DNA of 64,000 bases from Candidatus Gastranaerophilales bacterium. GTDB lineage: Bacteria > Cyanobacteriota > Vampirovibrionia > Gastranaerophilales > Gastranaerophilaceae. The DNA lies in contig JAEELO010000006.1 in NCBI GenBank assembly GCA_016282705.1, positions 1 through 64,000 of the forward strand, in the 5' to 3' direction. The notes under the pieces are model-generated. The model saw only the letters and a list, made by a program, of their open reading frames with translations, ran no database searches and was not told the origin of the DNA. The position numbers and the translations under genes are program-made. Position 1 is the first letter of the stretch. Every line of letters begins with the position of its first letter. Positions 8,692 through 19,669 of this stretch are shown piece after piece.

Positions 8692-9681
8692 ATGAAAAAG
8701 TTTTTTAAAATTACAATAATAGCTATATTAAATATATTTTTATTATTTTGCTTATTATTAATATCTGATCATATTGTATATAATGCTTTTGCTACACCCG
8801 AAAAATATTATGCAATAAGACCTTTAGATGAACCTATTCCCGGATTTGAATATTATATCGACAAACCTTATGTTATGTTTACTGAATTTGACGGTTTCTT
8901 TTCGGGAAAAGATAATTTCTTTTCAGGACGACTTCCTGTCGGGCTTAAATATTACGACAAAAAACCTATAGTCCTGTTTGGAGATTCATATATGTATGGT
9001 CAATATCTTAAGCCTGAACAATCTTTTCATTATAAATTATCTGAGGCTATAAAACGTCCCGTTTATAACAGGGCTGTTTCCGGTACTGCATTTGCAACCA
9101 TGTATTATCAGGTTGATTCGGAATATTCCGATAATTTCTATAGAGAAGTTCCCCCATCTGATACCGTATTTTATTTAGTTATAAACCATCACTGGTGGAG
9201 AACTTTAGCTTTAGGGGACACATATGTTCTGGGTAAATTATATTATATGAGATATACTCCTAAACATGGCAAGCTTGTTATGGATAATTATAAAAATAAG
9301 TTTTATAACTTTATAAAATCCTCATATACAATTCGTTATTTAAATTTGAAGTATATAGATTGGTATTTAACTAAGGGTAACAGCGCAGAAAAACTTACAA
9401 ATCTTGCACTTACTTATTTTAAAGAAACCCGAAGAGTTCTTGAAGAAAAATGGAATACTAAAATTAAATTTGTTGTTGTTTTTTATCAAACTCCTAATAT
9501 TATACATTCTGAATTATTAAAAAATAAATTAAAAGCTAACGGTTTTGTTGTCATAGATACTAATGAACTAACTAATGAAGACTTGAATTCGGAAAAATAT
9601 ATGATGAAAAATAATCTTCATCCTACCGAAGCTGCTTGGGATTTACTTACTCCGTTAATTATAAATGCGGCTAATCTTTAG
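8692..9681 (+). CDS. Membrane-anchored SGNH/GDSL-like hydrolase family protein
   Basis: N-terminal TM; VLFGDSYMYGQ block I-like and LHPTEAAWDLL block V-like motifs; ATG at 8692 preferred over the upstream TTG at 8623. Confidence 0.6.
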   Translation: MKKFFKITIIAILNIFLLFCLLLISDHIVYNAFATPEKYYAIRPLDEPIPGFEYYIDKPYVMFTEFDGFFSGKDNFFSGRLPVGLKYYDKKPIVLFGDSYMYGQYLKPEQSFHYKLSEAIKRPVYNRAVSGTAFATMYYQVDSEYSDNFYREVPPSDTVFYLVINHHWWRTLALGDTYVLGKLYYMRYTPKHGKLVMDNYKNKFYNFIKSSYTIRYLNLKYIDWYLTKGNSAEKLTNLALTYFKETRRVLEEKWNTKIKFVVVFYQTPNIIHSELLKNKLKANGFVVIDTNELTNEDLNSEKYMMKNNLHPTEAAWDLLTPLIINAANL

Positions 9682-10682
9682 CAGTTTATAAGTTTAGAAA
9701 TTAAAACACCCCTGTCTATAAGTTCTACATCTAAATTCTTTTCTTTTATTAAATTTAGTGCAAATTTGGATATATCAATTATATGCTGAGGAATATTATC
9801 CTTATGTTCGTTATACCACATCATTTCTATATCAAAAGCTACATGCTTTACACCTGCTTCAATTGATTTATTAATCCAAGCTGTTATTTCTTCTTCTGTA
9901 TCATTTATATTTGGTATTAATATAAATTTTGTTTTAACTCTGTCGCTTTGCGGTTGAACAGCTGCATATCTCTTTATATTTTCCCAAACTTTGTCATAAA
10001 AATCATATCTTTTAACTTTTTCAAATGTTTCTTTTGTTCCGGAATCGACTGAAACAACTATATTTACGCGGCCTTCTTGTATGCCTTTTTCAACAATCGG
10101 ACTGTATTTAGTTGCATTTGTCAGGACTCTTATTGATGATAAATCGTGTTCTATAAATAGCTTTATTAAACTGTCAAACTCTGGTGCTACACTGGGTTCT
10201 CCGCCTGCAATTGTTATATGTCCGCCTTTTCTTAAATAGCCTCTATCAGCCATATCTTTAATTGCGGGAAATACATTATATTGTTTTTGATGCGGTTTAT
10301 CAGGATCGTTTAGCCAACAGTATACGCAATGTTCATTGCAAATAGTCCAGTTATTGAAGTTTATAAATGAAATATAATCTTCATTATCCCATTTCTTTTT
10401 TTGAAGATATATGCAATTTTTACATTCGGGAACTATATCTCCTCTTTTCATTTGTTCCCTATAGCCTCTTTTAATTGCAAAAAAGTTCTTCCAATCAATA
10501 AGCTCTCCGTTATAATGTTCAAGTATTTTTTTATAGCCTTTGTCTGTAGGCGGAATCCTGCAGCAGAAATTAATACTGTCCGTAAAAAAATCGAGTCCGT
10601 GTTCTATTAAATCACAGCTGACATATTCTGTGTATTCTGTTTCTTTCTTTTTGAAAATATTTTTTAATAAATTACCTAGCAT
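9678..10682 (-). CDS. Radical SAM protein
   Basis: 334 aa; CNEHCVYC (CxxxCxxC) motif, GGEP motif, extra N-terminal CKNC. Confidence 0.85.
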   Translation of the reverse strand: MLGNLLKNIFKKKETEYTEYVSCDLIEHGLDFFTDSINFCCRIPPTDKGYKKILEHYNGELIDWKNFFAIKRGYREQMKRGDIVPECKNCIYLQKKKWDNEDYISFINFNNWTICNEHCVYCWLNDPDKPHQKQYNVFPAIKDMADRGYLRKGGHITIAGGEPSVAPEFDSLIKLFIEHDLSSIRVLTNATKYSPIVEKGIQEGRVNIVVSVDSGTKETFEKVKRYDFYDKVWENIKRYAAVQPQSDRVKTKFILIPNINDTEEEITAWINKSIEAGVKHVAFDIEMMWYNEHKDNIPQHIIDISKFALNLIKEKNLDVELIDRGVLISKLINC

Positions 10683-13072
10683 TCTATTAATTCCTTTATA
10701 TCATCTATTGATGAATTTAAATAAAATTGTCTGAAATCATTAATATCCTTAATTAATGAAGTTAATTCCAAATACATATCATGTTCTTTTACTTTTGACA
10801 ATTCAATCGGATGAACATATGTGATTTTATAATTTGTTTCATTTTCTTTATTTAAATCTATCATTTGTATATCATCAAATATCGTTAATGCACATTCAAC
10901 CGCATCATTTGTAACTCCGAGTGCTTTCGATATTCTTGATAAATCTATTTCTCCGTTTAAATTTGAAATTGAATAATTAAGCATTCCCGAAAGTTTTGTA
11001 ATAAATGAATCAGTATTAATTTCATTAACATTAAAATTCATAAGATGAATAAGATTTGCCCCTGTATCTTTTAATATATCAGAAAACTGTTCTTTAGAAG
11101 ACGGAACATCAAAAAACATAAGCTGCTCAATTTCTGTTGGAATGTCATTCCGTGAAAATATTCTGTCGGATGGTATTTTGTTTATTTGTTTTATTAATGA
11201 CGGATTTTCAACAAAAATAGCTGTTTTTTTCTTCGTTGTATTAACAAAATCCAATACCTGATTTAATATATTTTTTTTATTTCTGTGGTCTAAAATTTTT
11301 ATCGAACTTGTATCATTTGAGGTCTTTAAATATTTGCTATGGATATCATCTGCAATCAATTGTACAGTTTTCACGTTATTAAATATATTCAGTTTTAGTG
11401 TGAATAAAATATCTAATTCAGAATTAACAGGTAAAGAAAAGTCAGGCGAATTCCATTTTATGCATTCAATTTGTGGAGAATTATTTTTAGAAAGAAACAT
11501 TTTTAAATGATTGTTATCTTGCCCCATCATTTTGTAACTGTTCAATGTTACATTTTCCATTGCAAAGACCGGTGAGGGATTTGCACTCCCGAACGGTTGC
11601 AGTTTCTCAATTTGATTTAGGTTATCTTCTGTTATATCTTCAGGATTTAAATACATATCAAAATCTACAGGAATTTCATTAAAATTAATATCTTGTGTGT
11701 ATTCATCTATAGTTACACTAAGTAATTTCTTAAATTTTTCAAAAGAAATTTTGTTTTCGTCAAAAGAAAAACCGGCAGCCATTTTATGTCCGCCAAACCC
11801 TTCAAAGAGTTCTTTGTGATTTGATAATATAGAGTGAATATTTATCTCCGAGATACTTCTGCATGAACATCTGATAATATTTTGTGAATTAGCATCTTTT
11901 GTCATTAAAAATACAGGTTTATTATAAGTTTCTACTAATTTTGATGCTACTATCCCTATGATGCCTATATGCCAATTTTCATTTAATAGGATAATGCTTT
12001 TTTTATTATTTGCAATATCAGATAAATACATTGATTTTGCTTGTTCAAATATTTCATCGCATAATTGCTGCCTTAATGTATTAAGTTCGTTCAATGTTTT
12101 AACATATTTGTTTATTTCTTCATCATTATCTGAAATTAATATTTGTATTGCCGTATTGGGTGATTCCAACCTGCCTGCCGCATTAATTCTTGGTACGAGA
12201 ATAAATGCTATATTTTCGGAAGAAACTTTTGTAATATCTTCAATTCCGGCACTTTCTAATACTTTTGTTATTCCTCTATTCTTTGCACTTCTTATAATTT
12301 CAAGTCCCATTGCCACAATTGAACGATTTTCACCTATTAATTCAACAACATCTCCAATTGTCCCTATTGCAGCTATCGGAAGAATTTTATGTACAAAATT
12401 TTCTTTGTTATATTCTTTTAATAATTTGCATGCCAGCTTAAATGCTACACCAACTCCGGCTAAGTAGTTTAAGCTTTGAATTTCTTCTATATCTAAAGTA
12501 TCAGATAAGGAATTCGGTGCTTTCGGATTTAAAATTGCATATGCATCAGGAATTTGTTCTGGTGCTTCATGGTGGTCGGTTATTATAATGTCTGCTTTAA
12601 ACCCTTTTGCAAAGTTAACTTCGGAAATATTACTTATACCGCAATCTACCGTTATAATCAGCTTCGTTTTCTTTTTCGATATGATTTGAACTAAAGCTTT
12701 TGTATTTAGACCATGACTTTCCGTGTTTCTGTCAGGTAAATAGAAGTCAACATCTGCACCGAGTTCTTTCAATGTTAAATATAGTAACGCTGTTGAAGTT
12801 ACACCGTCAGCATCAAAATCACCATATACCGTTATATGTTCTTTATTATCAATTGCTGTTTTTATTCTGAGGTATGCTTTTTGCATATCAACAAACACAT
12901 CGGGTGAGGATAAAATTGCTTTTAGCGGATTAAGAAAAACGGCTGCTTTTTCCGGTGTATTTATTCCTCTTGTTGATAACAATGAAGCAAGAATTCTATT
13001 ATTCCCGCAGCTTTGAATAAGTTGTTCGGTCGGTTCAATATATTTACTTTTCCAAATTTTGCGGACAGTCAT
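10676..13072 (-). CDS. recJ: Single-stranded-DNA-specific exonuclease RecJ
   Basis: 798 aa; VYGDFDADGVTSTALL, TVDCGIS, ITDHHE, NPK, GGHKMAAGF signatures of DHH/DHHA1 RecJ. Confidence 0.95.
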   Translation of the reverse strand: MTVRKIWKSKYIEPTEQLIQSCGNNRILASLLSTRGINTPEKAAVFLNPLKAILSSPDVFVDMQKAYLRIKTAIDNKEHITVYGDFDADGVTSTALLYLTLKELGADVDFYLPDRNTESHGLNTKALVQIISKKKTKLIITVDCGISNISEVNFAKGFKADIIITDHHEAPEQIPDAYAILNPKAPNSLSDTLDIEEIQSLNYLAGVGVAFKLACKLLKEYNKENFVHKILPIAAIGTIGDVVELIGENRSIVAMGLEIIRSAKNRGITKVLESAGIEDITKVSSENIAFILVPRINAAGRLESPNTAIQILISDNDEEINKYVKTLNELNTLRQQLCDEIFEQAKSMYLSDIANNKKSIILLNENWHIGIIGIVASKLVETYNKPVFLMTKDANSQNIIRCSCRSISEINIHSILSNHKELFEGFGGHKMAAGFSFDENKISFEKFKKLLSVTIDEYTQDINFNEIPVDFDMYLNPEDITEDNLNQIEKLQPFGSANPSPVFAMENVTLNSYKMMGQDNNHLKMFLSKNNSPQIECIKWNSPDFSLPVNSELDILFTLKLNIFNNVKTVQLIADDIHSKYLKTSNDTSSIKILDHRNKKNILNQVLDFVNTTKKKTAIFVENPSLIKQINKIPSDRIFSRNDIPTEIEQLMFFDVPSSKEQFSDILKDTGANLIHLMNFNVNEINTDSFITKLSGMLNYSISNLNGEIDLSRISKALGVTNDAVECALTIFDDIQMIDLNKENETNYKITYVHPIELSKVKEHDMYLELTSLIKDINDFRQFYLNSSIDDIKELIEC

Positions 13073-13090
13073 TATTTAATTTGCCATTTC

Positions 13091-13498
13091 TTAGTTTTCT
13101 GAAGATTCTTGTTGTTCGAGTTCTCTTTTTAATTCTTCAACGTCTTTGTCTTCTTTAATTTTTTCTATTACTATTTTTGCCATCTCTTTTGCAATAATTT
13201 TTTGTGTATCTTCAGGTGAATTTTGAAGCATATTTATTGCAGCTCTTACAGTTCTGTCAATATCATACCATCTTGAGTTTGCTCTTTCATCCATACCTTC
13301 TTCAACTGCTTCAATAATTTCATTTACATCGGTATATTCGCTGAAGGCAAGGTTATGTTCAACTATAATCTTTATTAAATTGAGCGCAACTTTAATTTGT
13401 GTCTCATCATCAGATGCTTCTAAGGTTTTCATAGAACGAGACAATATAGGATCTTTATCATACCATCTTCTTTGTTTGTTAGAATAATCTTCTTGCAT
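13091..13498 (-). CDS. Hypothetical helical protein with internal duplication
   Basis: 135 aa; two related segments RRWYDKDPILSRSMKTLEASDDETQIKVALNLIKIIVE and SRWYDIDRTVRAAINMLQNSPEDTQKIIAKEMAKIVIE. Confidence 0.65.
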   Translation of the reverse strand: MQEDYSNKQRRWYDKDPILSRSMKTLEASDDETQIKVALNLIKIIVEHNLAFSEYTDVNEIIEAVEEGMDERANSRWYDIDRTVRAAINMLQNSPEDTQKIIAKEMAKIVIEKIKEDKDVEELKRELEQQESSEN

Positions 13499-13513
13499 AT
13501 TTACCTCACTTTA

Positions 13514-13801
13514 CTAGCCGTTTTTAAATTTAACTCCGTATTCCGCATCGGGGTATACCCACAATATATTGCCTTTTTCACAGGCAATTTTGCAGGCACC
13601 GCATTCAAGACAATTTTCGTATCTTATGTTCATTAATAATTTTTCTTCATTCCATTCATATACTTGTGCGGGACAAATATATGTACAGCATTTGTCTTTG
13701 CATCTTATACAAACATCATTATCCACGGATAAATGACTCTCGTTTGATTTATTATATTTTAGTGTAGCTAATTTGTCATTTATGTTCATTTTTTTAAACA
13801 T
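13514..13801 (-). CDS. fixX: FixX-like ferredoxin (ETF-QO associated)
   Basis: CIRCKDKCCTYICPAQVYEW...CLECGACKIACEKGNILWVYPDAEYGVKFKNG; immediately downstream of fixC. Confidence 0.85.
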   Translation of the reverse strand: MFKKMNINDKLATLKYNKSNESHLSVDNDVCIRCKDKCCTYICPAQVYEWNEEKLLMNIRYENCLECGACKIACEKGNILWVYPDAEYGVKFKNG

Positions 13802-15078
13802 TTCCCCATTGCAAATATTCCAAGCGGAATTGATTTTCGTATTACACCTGATTTCATTATATCAGAGAATAACTCATTGTATGTTTCCTTTTTTGGTTTC
13901 CCGTTTGCACAAGCAAGTACTGATAATGCTTTACAAGCAAGCTCCGGATATAATGATGTTATTGTATTTATATTTTTCTTTAGTACATCGATGGTGTTGT
14001 TATGTGTATCTAAATCTTTTACTATTATGCTGTCTTTTAGTTTTTTGTAATACATTGAAAGCACAGTTGCAGATGTGTCACCTTTTTCCAGTGCAAATAT
14101 TGCTGTTTCTCCTGCCAGTTTACCGCTGAGCATAGCAAGATTTGTACCTTCAAAATGAATATTATCAATAAAACCGGCAGCATCACCAACTACCATAACT
14201 CCGTTATCGTATACTTTGGGAATTTTATCCAAACAGCCTTCGGGTATCATGTGTGCTGAATATTCTATTAATTCAGCATCTTTTATGTATGCCGCAATAG
14301 TAGGATGTTCTTTTAATTTATCCATTAGTTCATACGGTTTGATTTTGTTCTTTTTTAATTCATCAAGAGAGGCACCGTACCCTATTGAGATAGTATCTTT
14401 GTTCGTGTACATAAATCCCATTGCAAACATATCTTTTAAAGGGCCGCCGATAATTCTTGCCGATGTTCCTAAAATTGTATTTACCCTGAATCTGTCTTCA
14501 AGTCTTTCTCTCGGTAATCTGAATACTTCTTTGACATTTAGTGTCATATCGGAATCTTTAAAATTGTGTCTTAACCCGATTTGTTTTGCTAATAGTGAAT
14601 TAACCCCATCAGCTATGATTACTATATCAGCATAATATTTTTCAAATTGTGTTTGAACCCCAATTACTTTACCGTTTTCTGTAATTAATTCTTTTACCAA
14701 TGTTTTAGGTGCGAAATATGCTCCGTTTTTAACTGCCTGTTCAACACACCATTTATCCCATTTTGAGCGGATGACAGTATATGCAGGATATTCGTTATTT
14801 GATTTATATCTGTATGAAATATCAACGGAATCTTTATCCGTAAGCATTATTATTTTTTCTTCGGTTATTGCTCTTTCTAAAGGTCCATCAATATAGTTAT
14901 AGAAAATATCAACAGTTTGCTGTGTATAGATACATCCGCCAAAAACATTTTTATCTCCCGGATTATCCGCTCTGTCTAATAAAAGAACTTTTTTTCCTGC
15001 TTTCGCAAGTGTTATTGCGGCACTTACACCTGCAGGACCTGCTCCTACAACTATTGCTTGTATTTTATTATTGTCCAT
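13786..15078 (-). CDS. fixC: FixC-like FAD-dependent electron-transfer flavoprotein:quinone oxidoreductase
   Basis: 430 aa; GAGPAGVSAAITLAKAG FAD-binding, GVQTQFEKYYADIVIIADGVNSLLAKQIGL, VVGDAAGFID. Confidence 0.88.
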   Translation of the reverse strand: MDNNKIQAIVVGAGPAGVSAAITLAKAGKKVLLLDRADNPGDKNVFGGCIYTQQTVDIFYNYIDGPLERAITEEKIIMLTDKDSVDISYRYKSNNEYPAYTVIRSKWDKWCVEQAVKNGAYFAPKTLVKELITENGKVIGVQTQFEKYYADIVIIADGVNSLLAKQIGLRHNFKDSDMTLNVKEVFRLPRERLEDRFRVNTILGTSARIIGGPLKDMFAMGFMYTNKDTISIGYGASLDELKKNKIKPYELMDKLKEHPTIAAYIKDAELIEYSAHMIPEGCLDKIPKVYDNGVMVVGDAAGFIDNIHFEGTNLAMLSGKLAGETAIFALEKGDTSATVLSMYYKKLKDSIIVKDLDTHNNTIDVLKKNINTITSLYPELACKALSVLACANGKPKKETYNELFSDIMKSGVIRKSIPLGIFAMGKCLKK

Positions 15079-15192
15079 AATCTACCTGTTTATCTGTTTT
15101 CTATTATACAATTAAACATACATATTAAGCAAAAATATATAATATTGTAAAATTTATTGAAAATATTGGTTATATACAATATCATTAATTCT

Positions 15193-16587
15193 ATGTTTAG
15201 AAAATTTATATTTACACTAATATTTTTTTTCATATTATCTCAGCAGACATATGCCAAAATTGATATAGTATATCCGACATCTAAAGATGTAAAAGTAAAA
15301 TCAGCCTCGCTGTTTTTTATTGGTAATACTGACTATGGTTCAGTTTTCTCAATTAATTCTGAATCCGTGCAGTTGTGGGAAGATAATTTTTTTGTACATG
15401 TCGTTCCGCTCCAATACGGTCGAAATGAGATTAAAATGGTATCATATCACCATGGTGAAGTTGAAACATTAACGTATTATGTAACAAGACTTAAAACCTC
15501 GCCTGCTGCTGCTTCTTATTCATATTCTTCCTATACTTATTTGCCTTCATTACAAAAAACAAAAACTGTAAAGTCTAATGCTACAGTTAGAGAAAAACCT
15601 TCAGTATCTTCATCAAGGATAATTGATTTGCCTGAAGGTGTGGTTTTATATCTTTCCGCTAAAAAAGGTGATTTTTATAAAATTGCAGAATACGGAGAAA
15701 CAGAATATTGGATTCATAAATCAAATATTTCAACTCCACAAAGCATAGAAGTTAAAGAACAGCCTGTATTAAGCGGGAAATATGTTTCTTCTGATGACAA
15801 GTATGATTATGTTACATTCAACTTGTCATATCCTGTTTTTTATACTTTAAAACAAAACGGTAATTCTGTAGATTTGACATTATACGGGGTTCAAGCCGAC
15901 TCTGCAAATAATTATAGATATACATTCTCTACCGATAGGACAATTATTGGGTATGATGCATATTATCAAGGCAATAATTTAGTATTTAGAATTGCAAAAA
16001 TTCCTGATAATTTTGATGAAAAAAATCCTTTGAAAGGCATTACTGTTTTTGTTGACCCCGGTCATGGAGGTGAGGAAAAAGGTTCTGTCGGACCAAGCAG
16101 AGTACCTGAAAAAGATATAAATTTATATATTTCCAGATACCTTACCGAATATTTAAAAAGGGCAGGTGCTATCGTAATTATGTCCAGAAATGATGACAGA
16201 AAAGTTCCTTTGTATGATAGAGTTAAAATGGCAAAAAATAATAATGCGATTATTTCTCTGAGCATACATTCTAATGCACTTCCGAATGGTTATGACCCAT
16301 ATGAAAACCATGGTACGGAAGTTCACTATTATAACGAAAATGCTAAACAATTAGCCGACATTATAAAAAATAATTTAGTTTATGATGTACATTTAAAGGA
16401 CAACGGTGTAAGGAAATCCAGTTTTGCACTTAATCGTTCTACTAACCCTGTTTCTGTTCTGGTAGAAGTCGCATATATGATTAATCCTCAAGAGTACATT
16501 TTATTAAAGAGTCCTGAATTTCAAGAAAATGTTGCGAAATCTATCAAAAAAAGCCTTGAACAATATATTTTTGTGATTAAAAAATGA
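15193..16587 (+). CDS. N-acetylmuramoyl-L-alanine amidase (Amidase_3) with SH3-like domain
   Basis: VFVDPGHGGEEKGSVGPS, ISLSIHSNA, VEVAYMIN; signal peptide from the ATG at 15193. Confidence 0.9.
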   Translation: MFRKFIFTLIFFFILSQQTYAKIDIVYPTSKDVKVKSASLFFIGNTDYGSVFSINSESVQLWEDNFFVHVVPLQYGRNEIKMVSYHHGEVETLTYYVTRLKTSPAAASYSYSSYTYLPSLQKTKTVKSNATVREKPSVSSSRIIDLPEGVVLYLSAKKGDFYKIAEYGETEYWIHKSNISTPQSIEVKEQPVLSGKYVSSDDKYDYVTFNLSYPVFYTLKQNGNSVDLTLYGVQADSANNYRYTFSTDRTIIGYDAYYQGNNLVFRIAKIPDNFDEKNPLKGITVFVDPGHGGEEKGSVGPSRVPEKDINLYISRYLTEYLKRAGAIVIMSRNDDRKVPLYDRVKMAKNNNAIISLSIHSNALPNGYDPYENHGTEVHYYNENAKQLADIIKNNLVYDVHLKDNGVRKSSFALNRSTNPVSVLVEVAYMINPQEYILLKSPEFQENVAKSIKKSLEQYIFVIKK

Positions 16588-16592
16588 TATTG

Positions 16593-18010
<1,418 letters not shown>

Positions 18011-18030
18011 AATTAAATTTTATACAAAAT

Positions 18031-18059
18031 AAAGAGGGCAGTTAATTTGCCCTCTTTTA
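18031..18059. terminator. Bidirectional rho-independent terminator
   Basis: aaagagggca-gttaatt-tgccctcttt stem between convergent gdhA and the minus-strand CDS. Confidence 0.75.
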
Positions 18060-18077
18060 TTATATATACGGATATTA

Positions 18078-18818
18078 TTAAACGTAGTTTTTAAGTCCTT
18101 TGCTCATATCTTCATATTTTTGTTCTATTTTACCTGCGTTATATGTTGCTTTATTGTGATTTTTACTGATAAATATTGCTGTAATTGCTGCGCCTATCGC
18201 TAAAACTGCTTTTGCAGGACCAGGTAAGTTTTTAACTTTGTTTACACCTTTTTTTAATAATTCTTTTACTGATTCGCCTTTAAATTTACTTGTAAATTTA
18301 CTTGCCAAATCTTTAATTTTTCCTTTTCCAGCTGATAATATTGTTTTCGGATTTTTAATTTTTTCTGTTAACCCTTTAAGCTTATCCGGATTAATATTTG
18401 TTTTTATTTTGTCTGATAAATTTTTCATTTTATCCGAACTCAAATGTGATTTTATATTATTTGGAATATTTTTTAACTTTTCTGCCGTAAACTTGTTTTT
18501 AAGAGAGTTTACAAATGATTCAAATTGTTCAGGAGTTAATTTAGCTTTAAATTCGCTTACTGTATTTTTAATTTGTGACGGTTTTAAATTATTAATTATG
18601 CTCTTAAAATCAATATTTGAAGATGCTACTTTTGCTGTAATTCCGGCTGCTGCTGCTGTTCCTGCTGCACCTGCTGTAACTATTAATGTATCTTTTGCAT
18701 CTCGTTTCAATGAATTAATTGCATCTTCACAGACATAATCGGCTCTTAATCTTTTATCAATATTTTGATTGAATTTTCTGTTTACTCCGTTAAGTAGAAC
18801 TCCATTTGTAATGTTCAT
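18078..18818 (-). CDS. Lys-rich helical-repeat protein with two Ala/Gly-rich hydrophobic segments; paralogous in layout to 23160-23657
   Basis: 246 aa; RDAKDTLIVTAGAAGTAAAAGITA and LPGPAKAVLAIGAAITAIF segments; internal LxxDKxKxLxxKIKxxxxPDKLKxLxEKIK repeats. Confidence 0.65.
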   Translation of the reverse strand: MNITNGVLLNGVNRKFNQNIDKRLRADYVCEDAINSLKRDAKDTLIVTAGAAGTAAAAGITAKVASSNIDFKSIINNLKPSQIKNTVSEFKAKLTPEQFESFVNSLKNKFTAEKLKNIPNNIKSHLSSDKMKNLSDKIKTNINPDKLKGLTEKIKNPKTILSAGKGKIKDLASKFTSKFKGESVKELLKKGVNKVKNLPGPAKAVLAIGAAITAIFISKNHNKATYNAGKIEQKYEDMSKGLKNYV

Positions 18819-18901
18819 GCTAATCTCCTATTCCATTCTTTTCTTCTAACCTATATTTATATAAAAGTATTTTTTTATATATAAATTGCCAAATTTTTGT
18901 G

Positions 18902-18940
18902 AAAAAATGGCTTTATATCAAATATAAAGCCATTTTTTTG
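18902..18940 (-). terminator. Rho-independent terminator
   Basis: aaaaatggctttatat-caa-atataaagccattttttt near-perfect hairpin, between two minus-strand genes. Confidence 0.75.
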
Positions 18941-18972
18941 TTGTTACATTATTTAATAATAATTATTTTTGT

Positions 18973-19257
18973 TTAATCGTCTATTTCATCTTCTATTTCT
19001 TCAATGTATGCAGCTACTTTGTCGAATTCTTCGTCGTTTTCTATTTGTTCAAAATAATATTCTTCACCGTCTCTTTTAACTCTCATTATTACGGCTTCAT
19101 CTTCGCATCCGCAATCACATTCTTTTTCATGATGTCCAACGGGAAGTAACAGAGCATATTCAATATCATCTAATGTAAACATATCCAAAACTTCCAATGA
19201 AATTTCTCTGCCTTCTTCATCAACCACCACAGCTATGTTGTCGTTTTCATTTGCCAT
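18973..19257 (-). CDS. DUF1292 family (YrzB-like) acidic protein
   Basis: 94 aa acidic protein (YALLLPVG...EAVIMRV...GEEYYFEQIENDEEFDKVAAYIEE) directly downstream of ruvX, as in the well-known yrrK-yrzB arrangement. Confidence 0.75.
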   Translation of the reverse strand: MANENDNIAVVVDEEGREISLEVLDMFTLDDIEYALLLPVGHHEKECDCGCEDEAVIMRVKRDGEEYYFEQIENDEEFDKVAAYIEEIEDEIDD

Positions 19258-19264
19258 ATATTTC

Positions 19265-19669
19265 TCACTTTCTATCTAAGTATTGTTGTAATATTAAACA
19301 TGCACTTTTTAAATCAACCAGTTTCTTATCTTTTGTGTATTTATGTCCTGTTTGCGCAAGAATAAATTCGGCTTGTTTACTTGTTAATCTTTCATCTTCA
19401 AAGATTATTTCATATTCGTTTTTTAATTTATCCATAAAATTTATGCAATCTTGAGCTTGTTCACCTATTGTATTATTCATATTTTTAGGCAATCCTGCAA
19501 CTATTTTTTTTATGTTATTGTCTTTGCAAATTTGTCTTATTTTCTCTATTGCTGCTTTTTCAGGTTCTCTCAATATTGTTTCAACAGGATGAGCAATAAG
19601 TCCCATAATGTCACTAATTGCAATTCCTATCCTCTTTTTACCTATATCCAGTCCTAATATTTTATCCAT
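19265..19669 (-). CDS. ruvX: Putative pre-16S rRNA nuclease / Holliday junction resolvase YqgF
   Basis: GLDIGKKRIGIAISD, VAGLPKNMNNTIGEQAQ, FEDERLTSKQAE. Confidence 0.92.
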   Translation of the reverse strand: MDKILGLDIGKKRIGIAISDIMGLIAHPVETILREPEKAAIEKIRQICKDNNIKKIVAGLPKNMNNTIGEQAQDCINFMDKLKNEYEIIFEDERLTSKQAEFILAQTGHKYTKDKKLVDLKSACLILQQYLDRK

